Shown here in pieces: positions 1-10,500 of a stretch of 64,000 nucleotides of DNA. The DNA lies in contig NC_092601.1 in NCBI RefSeq assembly GCF_047663525.1, positions 17,197,501 to 17,261,500 on the forward strand, given 5' to 3'. This stretch comes from Anas platyrhynchos (Eukaryota; Chordata; Aves; Anseriformes; Anatidae). The notes under the pieces were generated by a model, which saw only the letters and a program-made list of their open reading frames with translations, was not told the DNA's origin and did not search any database. Position 1 is the stretch's first letter; each line of letters starts with the position of its first letter. The position numbers and the translations under genes were made by a program.

Positions 1-348
1 ATCCCCATCCTAAAAAGCCGTGAGCTGCCCCCCCCCAGCAGCGCCGAGCATCCCACGGGAAGGGGGCAGCCCCGTGGTGCCCCCTCCATCCCACACCCAG
101 CCCTCACCCTCAAGGTTTGCTGGCCAAGAAATTGTCGTTTCAGCAGCCTGCCTCGGACACGGGGGCGAAAAACACACGAAAAATTAAAAAAAAAAGGGAG
201 AAAAGAGACTAATAAAAATAATTACAAAAAAATATAAGAAAAATCGTCCGTGTCCCTGGCAGCGCTGCCCGAAATCTGGCTATTTTTAGTGACATCTTGT
301 ACATATGACTGTAAAATGGTAAACCGTGTGTATTATATATTGCCTCAT

Positions 349-398
349 TATATAGTGTATATATATGTATACATATACATATATATAATATATATGAA
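349..398. repeat. (TA)-rich simple repeat in the 3'UTR
   Basis: About 50 bases of almost pure alternating TA/TATATG inside the + strand 3'UTR. It can fold on itself and produces a spurious Tyr/Ile-rich reading frame. Confidence 0.85.
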
Positions 399-534
399 GA
401 CTGTAAATGTTAAGACTAGTGTTCTTATTAGTATATTGCTTCACACTGAAGATTGTGTGTAACAAGCTGTTTCTAAAAGATGTTTATTTTCCTTAAGAGT
501 TAAAAAAAAACAGGTCATTGCATTCAGAGCGTCA

Positions 535-540
535 ATAAAG
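535..540 (+). terminator. polyA signal AATAAA of the + strand (RAI1-like) gene
   Basis: Canonical hexamer with a GT-rich downstream element (GATTGTTTTGG at ~548, then TGTGTT near 586). Cleavage is expected about 15-20 nt downstream, near 555. Confidence 0.7.
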
Positions 541-889
541 ATACAACGATTGTTTTGGAAGTACGTGGCGCCCTGCTCGTGGCCTGTGTTCCTCTCTGTC
601 CCTTTGTCCCCACGTGGCCCCCCCGCCCCAAAAAGGCTCGCTGTGGGGTTGGGGTTTTTTGGGGGGGAAGCTTGGGTATGGGGGCGGCAGCTCCGGTGCT
701 CCCCACGCGCGTTGGGGTAGGTGGGTTTGGGGTGGCCCCATCCCTGTCCCCTTTGTCCCCCCCCAACCCCATTTTGTGCAAGGAAAGGGGGACCCCACAG
801 GCTGCCCACCCGCCTGGGGGGGGGCTTTTTGCCCCAACCCATCTCGGTTTGCCCCCCCCCCTCCAGTGTCAGAGCCCAGTCCAGCACGC

Positions 890-1633
890 AGCGGTATAAA
901 TAATCAGCTTTAATTGTCTGTACAAAACTCTCCAACTATGAAAATACCGTTTAAAAAGGCAAGGCAAAGGGATGGGGGGGGGATGCTGGGGCGTGGCGGG
1001 GAGGGGGGGCTATGTACAAGGTGTGAGCAGCGAGGGGAGGGGATGGGGGCACCCACCAGCCCCCCCACACACCCCCAAGGGGGGGGCCTCCCCTTCTCCA
1101 AAAGCGCTCGGAGCTGGCGCTCGGCACCGGCTGCAGCAGCTCCAAACTGGGGGGGGACTGGTCAGTGCTGGGGAGGGACGGGGGGGGCCCCTCTTTCCTA
1201 CCACGGGCACCACCTGGGAGACAAGACGGTGCCACCATAGCTGCCACCACGGGGCAAAACCTCCTGCCCTCCCCAACGCTGGGGTGTCCCCCCCTGGGGC
1301 TTGGGGACCGCGGAGAGGGGGACGGGCAGGGGCGCGCAAAGGGGGGCGAGGACGGGCCCCAGCCCTGTGCTGGGGTGCTGCAAGGGGGTGTCGGGCAGCG
1401 GGGAGGAGGGTGGCCGAGCACCCCAGTGCCATGCAATACTGTGACAGTGTCACTAGATGTCCCCACGTCCTGGGGACACGCGGGGAGCACCCACTGGGGA
1501 CGGTGACGAAGGTGGACGCGGCACCCTGGCGCTCCTCCTGCCCGGCGCCTCCAAAAACCTTGAACCCGTCCTGCAGCGAGGGCGAGAGGGCTTTGGGGTG
1601 ACCCCATCCCCTGTTGTCCCCCCCCCACCCCGG
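890..1633 (-). other. SREBF1: SREBF1 3'UTR
   Basis: Runs from the base after the TAG stop (1636-1634) to the predicted cleavage site about 20 nt past the ATTAAA at 914-909. It is very G/C-rich, with many C-runs on the mRNA strand. All open frames here are low-complexity Pro/Gly/Ala shadows. The cleavage site lies only ~335 bp from that of the converging + strand gene. Confidence 0.75.
909..914 (-). terminator. SREBF1: polyA signal ATTAAA of SREBF1
   Basis: Read on the - strand the hexamer is ATTAAA, the commonest variant signal. It sits in the only AT-rich patch downstream of the stop codon. No AATAAA on the - strand lies between 914 and the stop, so this is the best candidate for the 3' end. 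Confidence 0.65.
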
Positions 1634-4582
1634 CTACCCCGAGGTGACCGTGGTGCCGCTGCCCAGCTTGATGATCATCTGCTGGCAGTCGTGCAGCGTG
1701 CGGCGGTCGCCCAACTTCTCCAGCGTGCGCGCCGCCTCCGCCAGCATCCCCACGCGCTGCCCGGGGGCCGAGAGGAAGCTGGGGGGCAGGTAGCAGGAGG
1801 CGAGCAGCAGGGCCTCGGCGTGCTCCCGCGGCGTGGGGTGGCTCTCGGGTTCACCAGCTGCGGGGACAGAGCGGGCGTCAGTCCCTCACCAGCCCTTTGG
1901 GTTCTCCGGGTGTGCTGCGAGGCTATTTGGGCACCCCAAAATATTGGGGGAGAAGCTCTCCCTGTCCATGCCGTACCCCCTAAATATGGTGGTGGCAAGC
2001 AGCGGGGTGTCCCCATGGGGTACCCGGTGCAGGGGGGGGTTCCCCGAGCCCTTCACCCACCTGTTTTGCTGCCCTGCACCCCTCTCCTCCGCAGGCTGCG
2101 GTCCAGCAGCTGGTGGGTGCGCGTGGGGCTGGCGCGAGCCATCAGCCTGGCGGTGGCTTCGTGCAGGAACACCTAGGAGGAGGAGGATGAGGAGGAGGAA
2201 GAAGAGGAGGGTTGGGGGGCACAGTACGCGTCCCCACGGGGCTCTCGGAGGCTGGAAGGGGGGCTCACCCTGCGCATGGCGGGCCGGAGGGTCTGCGCCA
2301 GGCGCCGCAGGGTGCTGAGGTCCTGCTGGAAGCCGCGGAGCTCCAGGGCGGACGCTTGGTAGGCGCCGCGGAGCTGCTGGCTGGCGCTCATCTGCTGCTG
2401 CCACAGGTTGGTGCGGGTGACCAGGAGCAGGTCGCACAGCAGGAGCTGCACCGCCTGCAAGGATTTGGGGAGGACAGACAAAAAGGGGAGAGGGGGGGGG
2501 CAGTGAGCGGGACAGACGGACGGGGCGCACCCCGCTACCCTCTCCCCGTGGGCGGGCGGCGCTGCGCGGGACCCCCGCCGGGCTGCATGGCAGGGGCATT
2601 GCACTCCCAGTCTGACACATGCAATGCAACTACAATGCACCCCCGCGAGGGCCGGGGACGCCTCCTGCATTTTGGCAATCCCCCCCCCAAAAAAAGAACA
2701 AAAAAACCCGCTCCCGGCCCCTCCGGCTCCCCCAGCCTCACCTTGTCGATGGTGCACTTGGGGGGGCTGCTGAGCTCCAGGCTCTCCCGCAGGCAGCTGC
2801 TGGCTTTCTCGCAGTGGTTCAGGCTGGCCTGGCTCCCGTCCTGCTTGCTCAGCATGGCCCGGACAGCCTTGAAGGAGTGCAGCGCGGCGCGGGGAAGGGG
2901 CTTCCTGCACGGGGACGGGGAGCACGGTGACCACAGACCCCTCGCTGGGCACGGTGAAGCCCCCTCCAGCAGGCGCAGGGGCTGCGCTGACCCCAAATAA
3001 AAGGGGGTGCAGAGGAAGAGCTGGCACCCTGCACCCTGCCACCCCCAGCACTCACTCAGAGCCCTGCAGCACCCGGGGCATGGTCTCCACCAGCGGGTAG
3101 AGGCGCTCGGCCCCCTCCTCGTCTCCCTGCAGCCAGTGGATAACGGCGCCGATGACGGACGCCCACCACTTGGACACGGGGTCGGTGCCTGCGGGGTAGA
3201 AATGGGCATGGAAATGGGGTGTCCACGGCCAGCCCGCTGCCCCCACGCAGCGCCCGGGGGACGCCGGCCTCACCGGTCACCGCCGCCAAGCCGCAGCTGA
3301 TGGAGGGCGCGGGGCCGGGCGCACCGCTGGCGTCGGAGCAGCCGTTGAGCAGCTGGAGGTACTCCAGGGCATCCGAAAAACGCCTGGTGGGGCAGCAGAG
3401 GGGACGTGAGCGGGGCTGGAACCCCCGGTGAGCAAAGGGAAGGGGTGCCCACCCCGACACTCACCCCTCTCCCTGCGCCGCGGGGCGGCCGGGCTCGGGC
3501 ATGGCCACGCAGCACAGCGCCTTCTCCAGGAGGTGCTCGCGGAAGAGCTGGGTCACCTGCGCCAGCGGGTCCACTGTGGGGCAAAAGGGGTCAGCCCCCA
3601 GCCCCAAAATGGATAGGGGGGGGTGCTGGGGGGTTGAGGGGGTACCTGGGTTGCCGGCGGAGCTGTAGATGGTCTCCCTCGGTGCGCCCTTGACGGCCCA
3701 GTCGCCATCCACGAAGAAGCGGTGGCCCAAGGGGTGGCAGAGCCACTGCATGGCGGGGGGCACGGCCCCGCCGTGGGACAGGGCCACGCGCCGGGCACTG
3801 CACAGGAAGGGGCGCTGCGGGGACAGCACAACATTGGGGTTGGTGGGGGGGCGGAGGGGGTCCCCAGGTCCCATCGATGGAGGGGGACACGACACCAAAC
3901 CCTGCAGTTTGGGGACAGGCGGCCACATGGAGCAACCAGGTCCCACGGCACAGCTGGGGACGGACACGCCGTTGGGCACCCCACCAAGCCCCCCACAGAC
4001 AAATGGGGCCGCTCCCCACCCCTTGAACCCCCCAAAACTCACGGCCAAGAAGTGGAAGCAGCGGTGCAGGCTGGCCTTGACGCGCAGGGCGGCTGCCACG
4101 TAGATCTCAGCCAGGGCAGCCACGGACACGGCGTCGCCGGCGCACTCGGCCAGGTTGACGGCGCTGAGCGCCAGGTTGATGGCCAGCAGGTGCCCCCCGG
4201 CTTGCTTCCCTGCGGGGACCCCCACCGGGCAGGGGGGCGTCAGCAGACAGCATAGCGACACCCCCTCCCCAAAATAACCCCTCCGTGCCCCAATCCCCAT
4301 CCCGGTGGCACGGCACCTACCCGCGAGGTGCAGCTGGTGCAGGCGGTGATACGCCATGGCGGCGTCGCGTGCGCTCTGACGGACGTGGGCGCGGGGTGGG
4401 GGGTCCGGGCGCAGCCCCCCGGCGCGGGCGGCCAGCCAGCGGCCCACCCAAAGGCGCTGCAGGAGGTGGCGCAGCAGGGTCCAGAGCAGGCTGCAGGCCA
4501 GGTCCCCGTGGGAGGCGGGCAGGGGGCGGCCCAGGGCCCCCAGCGCCGTGCGCAGGTGCTGAGCCCCCTGCGCGAAGTCGCC
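1634..4582 (-). CDS. SREBF1: SREBF1 exons 10-19: C-terminal SCAP-binding regulatory domain
   Basis: Ten exons encode about 545 residues of the cytosolic regulatory domain that binds SCAP and keeps the precursor in the ER. Conserved blocks include [20 protein letters not shown] (exon 10), [20 protein letters not shown] (exon 11), [20 protein letters not shown] (exon 12), [19 protein letters not shown] (exon 13), [15 protein letters not shown] (exon 14), [19 protein letters not shown] (exon 17) and [19 protein letters not shown] at the C terminus. There are no frameshifts or stops. The protein ends ...VTSG, one residue off the human ...VTSS. Confidence 0.96.
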
Positions 4583-7500
4583 CTGCGGAGACCCCCCCCC
4601 CCAAATGGGGTATTGGCATGGGGGGGGCGGGGCCAAGGAGGTGGGCGGGGCTAGGGGTTGGGGGCGTGGTCAGGGTTGGGGGCGTGGTTAAGGTTTGGGG
4701 GCGTGGTCAAGTTTTTGGGGGGGCGTGGGGAGGGGAGGGTCAAGGAGAGGGGGTTGGGGGAGCCAAAGGGGGCGTGGGAAATGAATGGGGGGCGTGGTCA
4801 ATGAATGGGGGGCGTGGTCAATGAGGTGGGGGCGTGGCCAATGAGGGGCGTGGCCAATGAGAACGTGTGGGTGTGGTCAGGAGGTGGGGGCGTGGCCCCA
4901 TCCCAAGGGGTGTGAATGGGACCACGGTGGGTGGGCGGGGCTAAGCCACGTGGAGGGGGCGTGGTCAGGGTGGGTGGGCGGGGTTAGTGCAAATGAGGTG
5001 GGTGGGGCATGGGGAAAGTGGGCGGGGCAATCACGGGGAGGGGGTGGGGACAGGGCCAGGGGAGAGGGGTGGGGGGCATCGGGGGGCGGGGCCACGGTGG
5101 GCGTGGCTTTGGGAAGTGGGCGTGGCTTGTGGAAAGTGGGCGGGGCTTGGGGGAAGTGGGCGGGGCTTGGGGAAAGTGGGCGGGGCTTGGGGAAAGTGGG
5201 CAGGGCTTACCCGCTCGAGGTCGAGGTCAGCCTGGCGGCGGTGGCGCCAGAAGAGGACAGAGGGCTCGGAGTGCGGGGGGGTGACGGGCTCCCCGCAGAC
5301 GAAGAGCCGCACCACTGCCCCCAGCACCAGCGCCGCGTTCAGCCCCCAGAACACCAGCGTGGGCCACAGCCACTGCGACCACCCCCACGGCTCCTCTGCG
5401 TGGGGACGGCGGGCGGTCAGCGGCATCTGGCCCCGTGGAGCCCACCCTGGTGACCTCCACCCCAATGTGCCCACCCCAGTGGCCTCCATCCCAGTGACCC
5501 CCATCCCACTGGTGCCCACCCCAGTGACCTCTACTCCCATAGTGCCCACCCCAGTGGCCTCCACCCCAATGGTGCCCACACCAGTGACCTCCATCCTAAT
5601 GGTACCCACCCCAGTGACCTCCATCCCAATATGCCCACCCCAGTGGCCTCCATCCCAATATGCCCACCCCAGTGACCTCCATCCTAATGGTACCCACCCC
5701 AGTGACCTCCATCCTAATAGTGCCCACCCCAGTGGCCTCCATCCCAATGATGCCCACCCAGTGACCTCCACCCCAATGATGCCCACCCCAGTGACCTCCA
5801 TCCCAATGGTGCCCACCCAGCAGCCTCCATCCCCATGGCCTTCACCCCCACCCCAACACCCTGCACCCCAACACCCTGCACCCCACCAGCCTCCAGCCCA
5901 CCCCAAACATCCTCCACCCAAAGCCTTTACCCCACCCACAGCCTCCCACCCACCCCAATCCCAACGTTTTCCACCACTCAGCCTCCAACCCACCCCTACC
6001 CCAACAGCCTCCACCCCGTGCCAGCGCTTACCCACGGTGCCGGGCTCGGCCATGATGCTCCTGCCAGGCCCCGCAGTGCCCGGGCTCCCCACGGGGGTCG
6101 GGGCGCTGGAGCCTCGCAGGAGGGAGGCCAGGGGGTTGAAGGAGAGGCAGAGGAAGACGAAGGCGCAGAGGGCCATGCGGGAGCGATCCAACATGCCCTG
6201 GCTGCCGGGAGAGGGCAGCGGGCGCTCCTGCTTCACCTGCGTGGGTAGACCCTCTGTGAGCCTCAGGAACGGGGCACATGGGGCAGAGCATGGGGCACAG
6301 GGACACGGGCACAGATATATGGACGTGGGGCACGGCCATGGGGCAGAAGAGTGGGCATGGAGCATGGGGCATGGAGAAGAGGGTTTGGGGTATGGGTATG
6401 GCCATGGGTATGGCATGGATTATAGGGGGCATGGGCGTGCAGCATGGTGTTGAGGCACATGTGTAGGGCACAGGGCACGGATATGGGGTACGGGGTGCAG
6501 GATACGTGCACGAGGTCCTTAGCAAGGGTGTTGCATCCCCCACACCCCTCCCTCCAGCCCCACACGGGGCGAGGAGCACCCTAAGGGACAAAAGGCCGGG
6601 TTCCCACTCCAGCATCCCCCCTCCCAGCTTGGCTCCTGGCCCCCTGGGGACCCCCCATCACCGTGCACCCCCCTGCACCTTGCCATGGTCGCAAAGGGGG
6701 CTGTCGGGCTCCGAGTCGCTGCTGCTGGTGCTGCTGCCCCCGCTGAGCGAGAGGGGGCTGCCGCGGGAGGGGGACCCCACATCGGAGGGCGGCGGCGTCA
6801 GCATCTCCATCACCTCCGCCTTCACCACCTCCATGGGGGCCTCCGCCTTGGCCCCCCCGCTGCTGCAGGAGGCCACCAGGTCCTTGAGGGACTCTGCGGG
6901 GAGCGAGGCAGGGCTGAGACGGGCTGGGGGGGGGGACACAGAAGGATCCTGGACAGCACCTGCCCGCCCCATGGCACTCACTGCTCTTCTGCACGGCCAT
7001 CCTCAGGCTGAGGTTCTCCTGCTTCAGCTTCTGGTTGCTCTGCTGCAGGTAGCGGATGTACTCGATGGCTTTCCGCAGGATCGCCGACTTGTTGAGCTGC
7101 CAGAGACCATGGGAGGGGGCTCAGCCCCTCTGCCAGCAGCCCCCTCCTCACCCCCAGCCCCTGCGCCCTTTGCTCCCCCAAGCCCCGTCACGGCGCACCC
7201 ACCTTGGCCTCGGTGCCCACCACCAGGTCCTTGAGCTCCACGATCTTGTCGTTGATGGAGGAGCGGTAGCGCTTCTCGATGGCGTTGTGCGCCGTCCGCT
7301 TCTCCCCCTTGCCCTGCACCAGCGCCGGTTTCCCGCTGGGCGCCAGCCGGTTGATGGGCAGCTTCTCCGCGTCCACCACCAGCGGCACGGTGGCCAGGAT
7401 GGTCCCCCCGCTCACCAACGCCTGGAGGGACGCAGGGAGGCATCACCTTGGGGGGGTCCCCGAGCATCCCCAGCCCACCCCGCAGCCCCTCCATGGGGGC

Positions 7501-10500
7501 ACCTACCGGCACCTGCAGCGGGGCCGCGGTGCCGCCGGCGCTGGTGGCCAAGGAGGCGATGCCAGAGGTCTTGGCGCTGCCGGCGTCCGTCTTGACGGCC
7601 GTGAGCAGCAGGGAGTCAGCCTTGATGAAATGGGGCTGCAGCAGCACCTGGGGGGGTCGGGGAGGGGGTGGGAGGGGGGGGTCAGAGGGGCTGGGGTGCC
7701 ACCAGACCCCCCCCCCTTTGATGTGCGTAATCCTCGGTTTTGGGCTTACCGGCACCGGCTGGATCTGGGGCGAGACGGGCTGGGGGGTGGCGGTGGTGGT
7801 GGCAGGGGGGGGTCCGGGGGCCAGGAGCTGCTGGGGTGCCACGCTCTGCACGGGGCCGGGCAGCGTCGCCACGGGTTGGACCGGCTGTGGGGTGGGCAGG
7901 GGGCTCTGCCCGGCCCCCCCGGGCTGCACGGCTGGGCACGGAGCAGAGGGCGGCGTTAGGGGACCCCCGCACCGAGCCCCCTGCCCAAAATCAGGCAGCC
8001 CTGACCCCCCCCCCTCCTCCCTCTACCACCCTCCCTGTGCACCCCAAAATCCTCACCGGGGAAGCCGTGCTGGTTCTGGAAGCCCACCAAGGGCTGGGGG
8101 CTAAACTGGCCGGGGGACGCGGGGACGAAGCTGGGGGGGGGCAGCATCACGCCGGGCTGGGGCTGGCTGCTGGGCACGGCCGACGGCTCCTCCTTCACCC
8201 CCGGGGCTGTCGGGGGGCCGGGGGCTGGCAGGAGAGGGGCAGGGGGCTGTGGGGTGAAGGGTGCCAGCCCCGGGGGTCCCGGGTACACGTTGCCCTGGGG
8301 GGCGGCGGGGGGCGGATTGCTGGGCCCCAGGTAGGTGCCGAGGGTGCTCGGGGCCGGGGGGAGCCCCGGGGGCACGGTGCTGTCGGGGGCACCGAAGGGA
8401 GGAGAGTCGAAGAGCCCCGAGAAGTCATTGTCCGAGGTGTTGATCAGCTGGAGCATGTCTGCAAAACAGCCCCCCCCCGGCCCGTCAGCGGTGGTCCCGG
8501 ACCTTTCCAAGGGGTCCCCAAAACCCTTGGGGGTCCCCAGCCCCACGGCGCTCCCCCCTGGCTCAGAGGTTTCCAGCCCAGCCTGGGGGCAGCGGGGCTG
8601 CATTCAGCCCGGGGGGGCACACACCCCCTCACTCATTTCCCATCCACCAGGAACCCCGACAGCCCCCAAAGCAGCCCCCATATCGGGGGGAGGGAGCAGG
8701 TTCGGGTGGGGACAGGGAGGTGCCACATCCCGGACCCCCCCACCCCAGTGCCAAGCGCGTGCGCCCCGCTCTCCCCCCAGCACCATGGCAAGCGCAGGGT
8801 TAAACAGCACGGATCTCGGGGGTCTGCCCCCCTCACGGGGGGGGGGCACAGACCCGGGGACACCCCCACAGCCGTGCCCCAGCCCCCCCCCATCACCACC
8901 CCCCTCCGTTCCCCCAGGGGATGCCCGCAGTGGGGTGCCCCCACTTGTGCACCCCCAGCACGGAGACACCCCAAAAGTGCCACCACCGCGATGACCCACG
9001 GGGAGGGGGGGTCCCACCGAGGCACCCCCAGCCCCCCAGCCCCCGGGACACCCCCAGCGAGGTGCCCCACACCCCGGGGCACCCCATGCAGCGGGAAGGG
9101 ACCGCGGCGAAGCCCCCCTGAGACGCGGGGAGGATGAGGCCGGGGGTACCTTCCCGCGCGGCCGGCGGGGTGGGCGCAACCGGGGGGGGGTCTCCGAGCG
9201 GAGACCGAGGCCTCCTCTCAGCCTCGTGCCGAGGAGGCACTGGGATATTTTGGAACCCTTTTTTTCTCGCCTCCTCTCCCCGCGAGGCCCTCCCTGCTCG
9301 CCACCCGCGCCAAGCCTGGAGCGGGGCCGGCGATGGGGTGATGCCGACTCCGCCAATCGCCGCCCGCGCGCCCGCCGGCCGCCCCCAGACAGCCCCGCGG
9401 CCGCGCCAAGGTGAGCCAGGCCGGGTAACTCGCGGGCACCCCAACGGCACCCACCGCGGTTACTCGGGGTCAGCCGCCCCCAACACCTTCGCCACGAGCC
9501 CCCCGAATCCATCCCGGGCACGCCGGGGTGCCCCTCACCACCCCTTTGCGCCCCAGCAGCCCCCTGTGCGTGCTGCGGGTGCTGGAGGAGATGCCCCGCA
9601 TGGAGAGGGGGCTGCTTTGCACAGCTCCAGCCCCCCCCTATAAGGGGTCAGCACCCCTATTTGCACCGGGGGGCTTTCCAGGGGGCTCTAAGCCTCAGAC
9701 CCCAAAGCTCACGAGACCCCCAAGGCTCCCCCATGGCGCAGACGGGGGCTCTCCCCTCCCACCCCAATACCCACCAGGGATTTGCGTCCCGTGGCACCCT
9801 ACAAGCAGCTGCCCCAGCCCTGGGGCTCTGCCCCCACCTGGAGGTGCCAGGGCTGCCCCCACCCCATTGTTTTGGGGGAGCACATGGGGCAGGGCTGCGC
9901 ACCCGTGGGTCCCAGTGGACGCAGAGCACCCAGGTCCCTGACCACCGGAGGACCCCCAAGGTGGGTGCAGGGACCCATGGCCACGTGGGGACCACAACAA
10001 ACCCCCGGGGGGGGGGGTCAGGAGGTGGGGCAGATGGCCACGCTGCAGGGGAGCACTGCAAAACCCCTTTGGTTTCTCACCTCCCCACCCTACAAGCAGC
10101 TGGGGGCAGCCCCACAGGGCCCCCAGAGCCCCTCAGCAGGGGGACAGCCCCCCACGTGGGGTGTAAGGGCAGGGCAATGGGGCCATGCAGAGCCCCCAGG
10201 ACCATATATATTTCTAACAGCCCTTTACCAAAAATCTCTAGAAAACCCTTCCCATAAATACCACCGACACACCCAGACCCTCTCCACGGGGCCAGAGAAA
10301 CACCCCCAGAGGGACACCCTCACCCCACACCCCCATCCCTCTGCACCCCACGGCTTCCTGGGGCTCACGGCCAAACAAAGCGGGGTGTCCCGGCGGTGGC
10401 TGCCCGCTGGTGACCCGGCGCACCGTCTCAGCCCTGGTTCGGGGCCAAGGAGGGCAGAGGGGACACCAGCGCGGCTGTGGGGCACGACACCCCGCAGCCA

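Larger units (their letters stand above)
1..555 (+). other. RAI1: 3'UTR end of convergent + strand gene, probably RAI1
   Basis: No coding frame is recognisable. The stretch turns AT-rich from about 170, contains a TA-rich run (~349-398), and ends in a canonical AATAAA at 535-540 followed by a T/GT-rich stretch (~550-600), as expected of a vertebrate 3' end reading rightward. RAI1 is inferred from synteny only: in human 17p11.2 the + strand RAI1 gene ends tail-to-tail against SREBF1. No RAI1 coding sequence lies inside the window, so the name is not proven by this sequence. Confidence 0.6.

Noticed and set aside
4987..6453. 488-codon + strand open frame, Pro/Thr/Ser-rich in the middle
   Set aside because: It overlaps SREBF1 exons 8 and 9 on the opposite strand and is made largely of the intron 8 and 9 minisatellites.
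7740..9137. 465-codon + strand open frame
   Set aside because: Antisense to SREBF1 exons 2-3 and GC-rich intron 1, low complexity, no domain; stop codons are rare at this composition.
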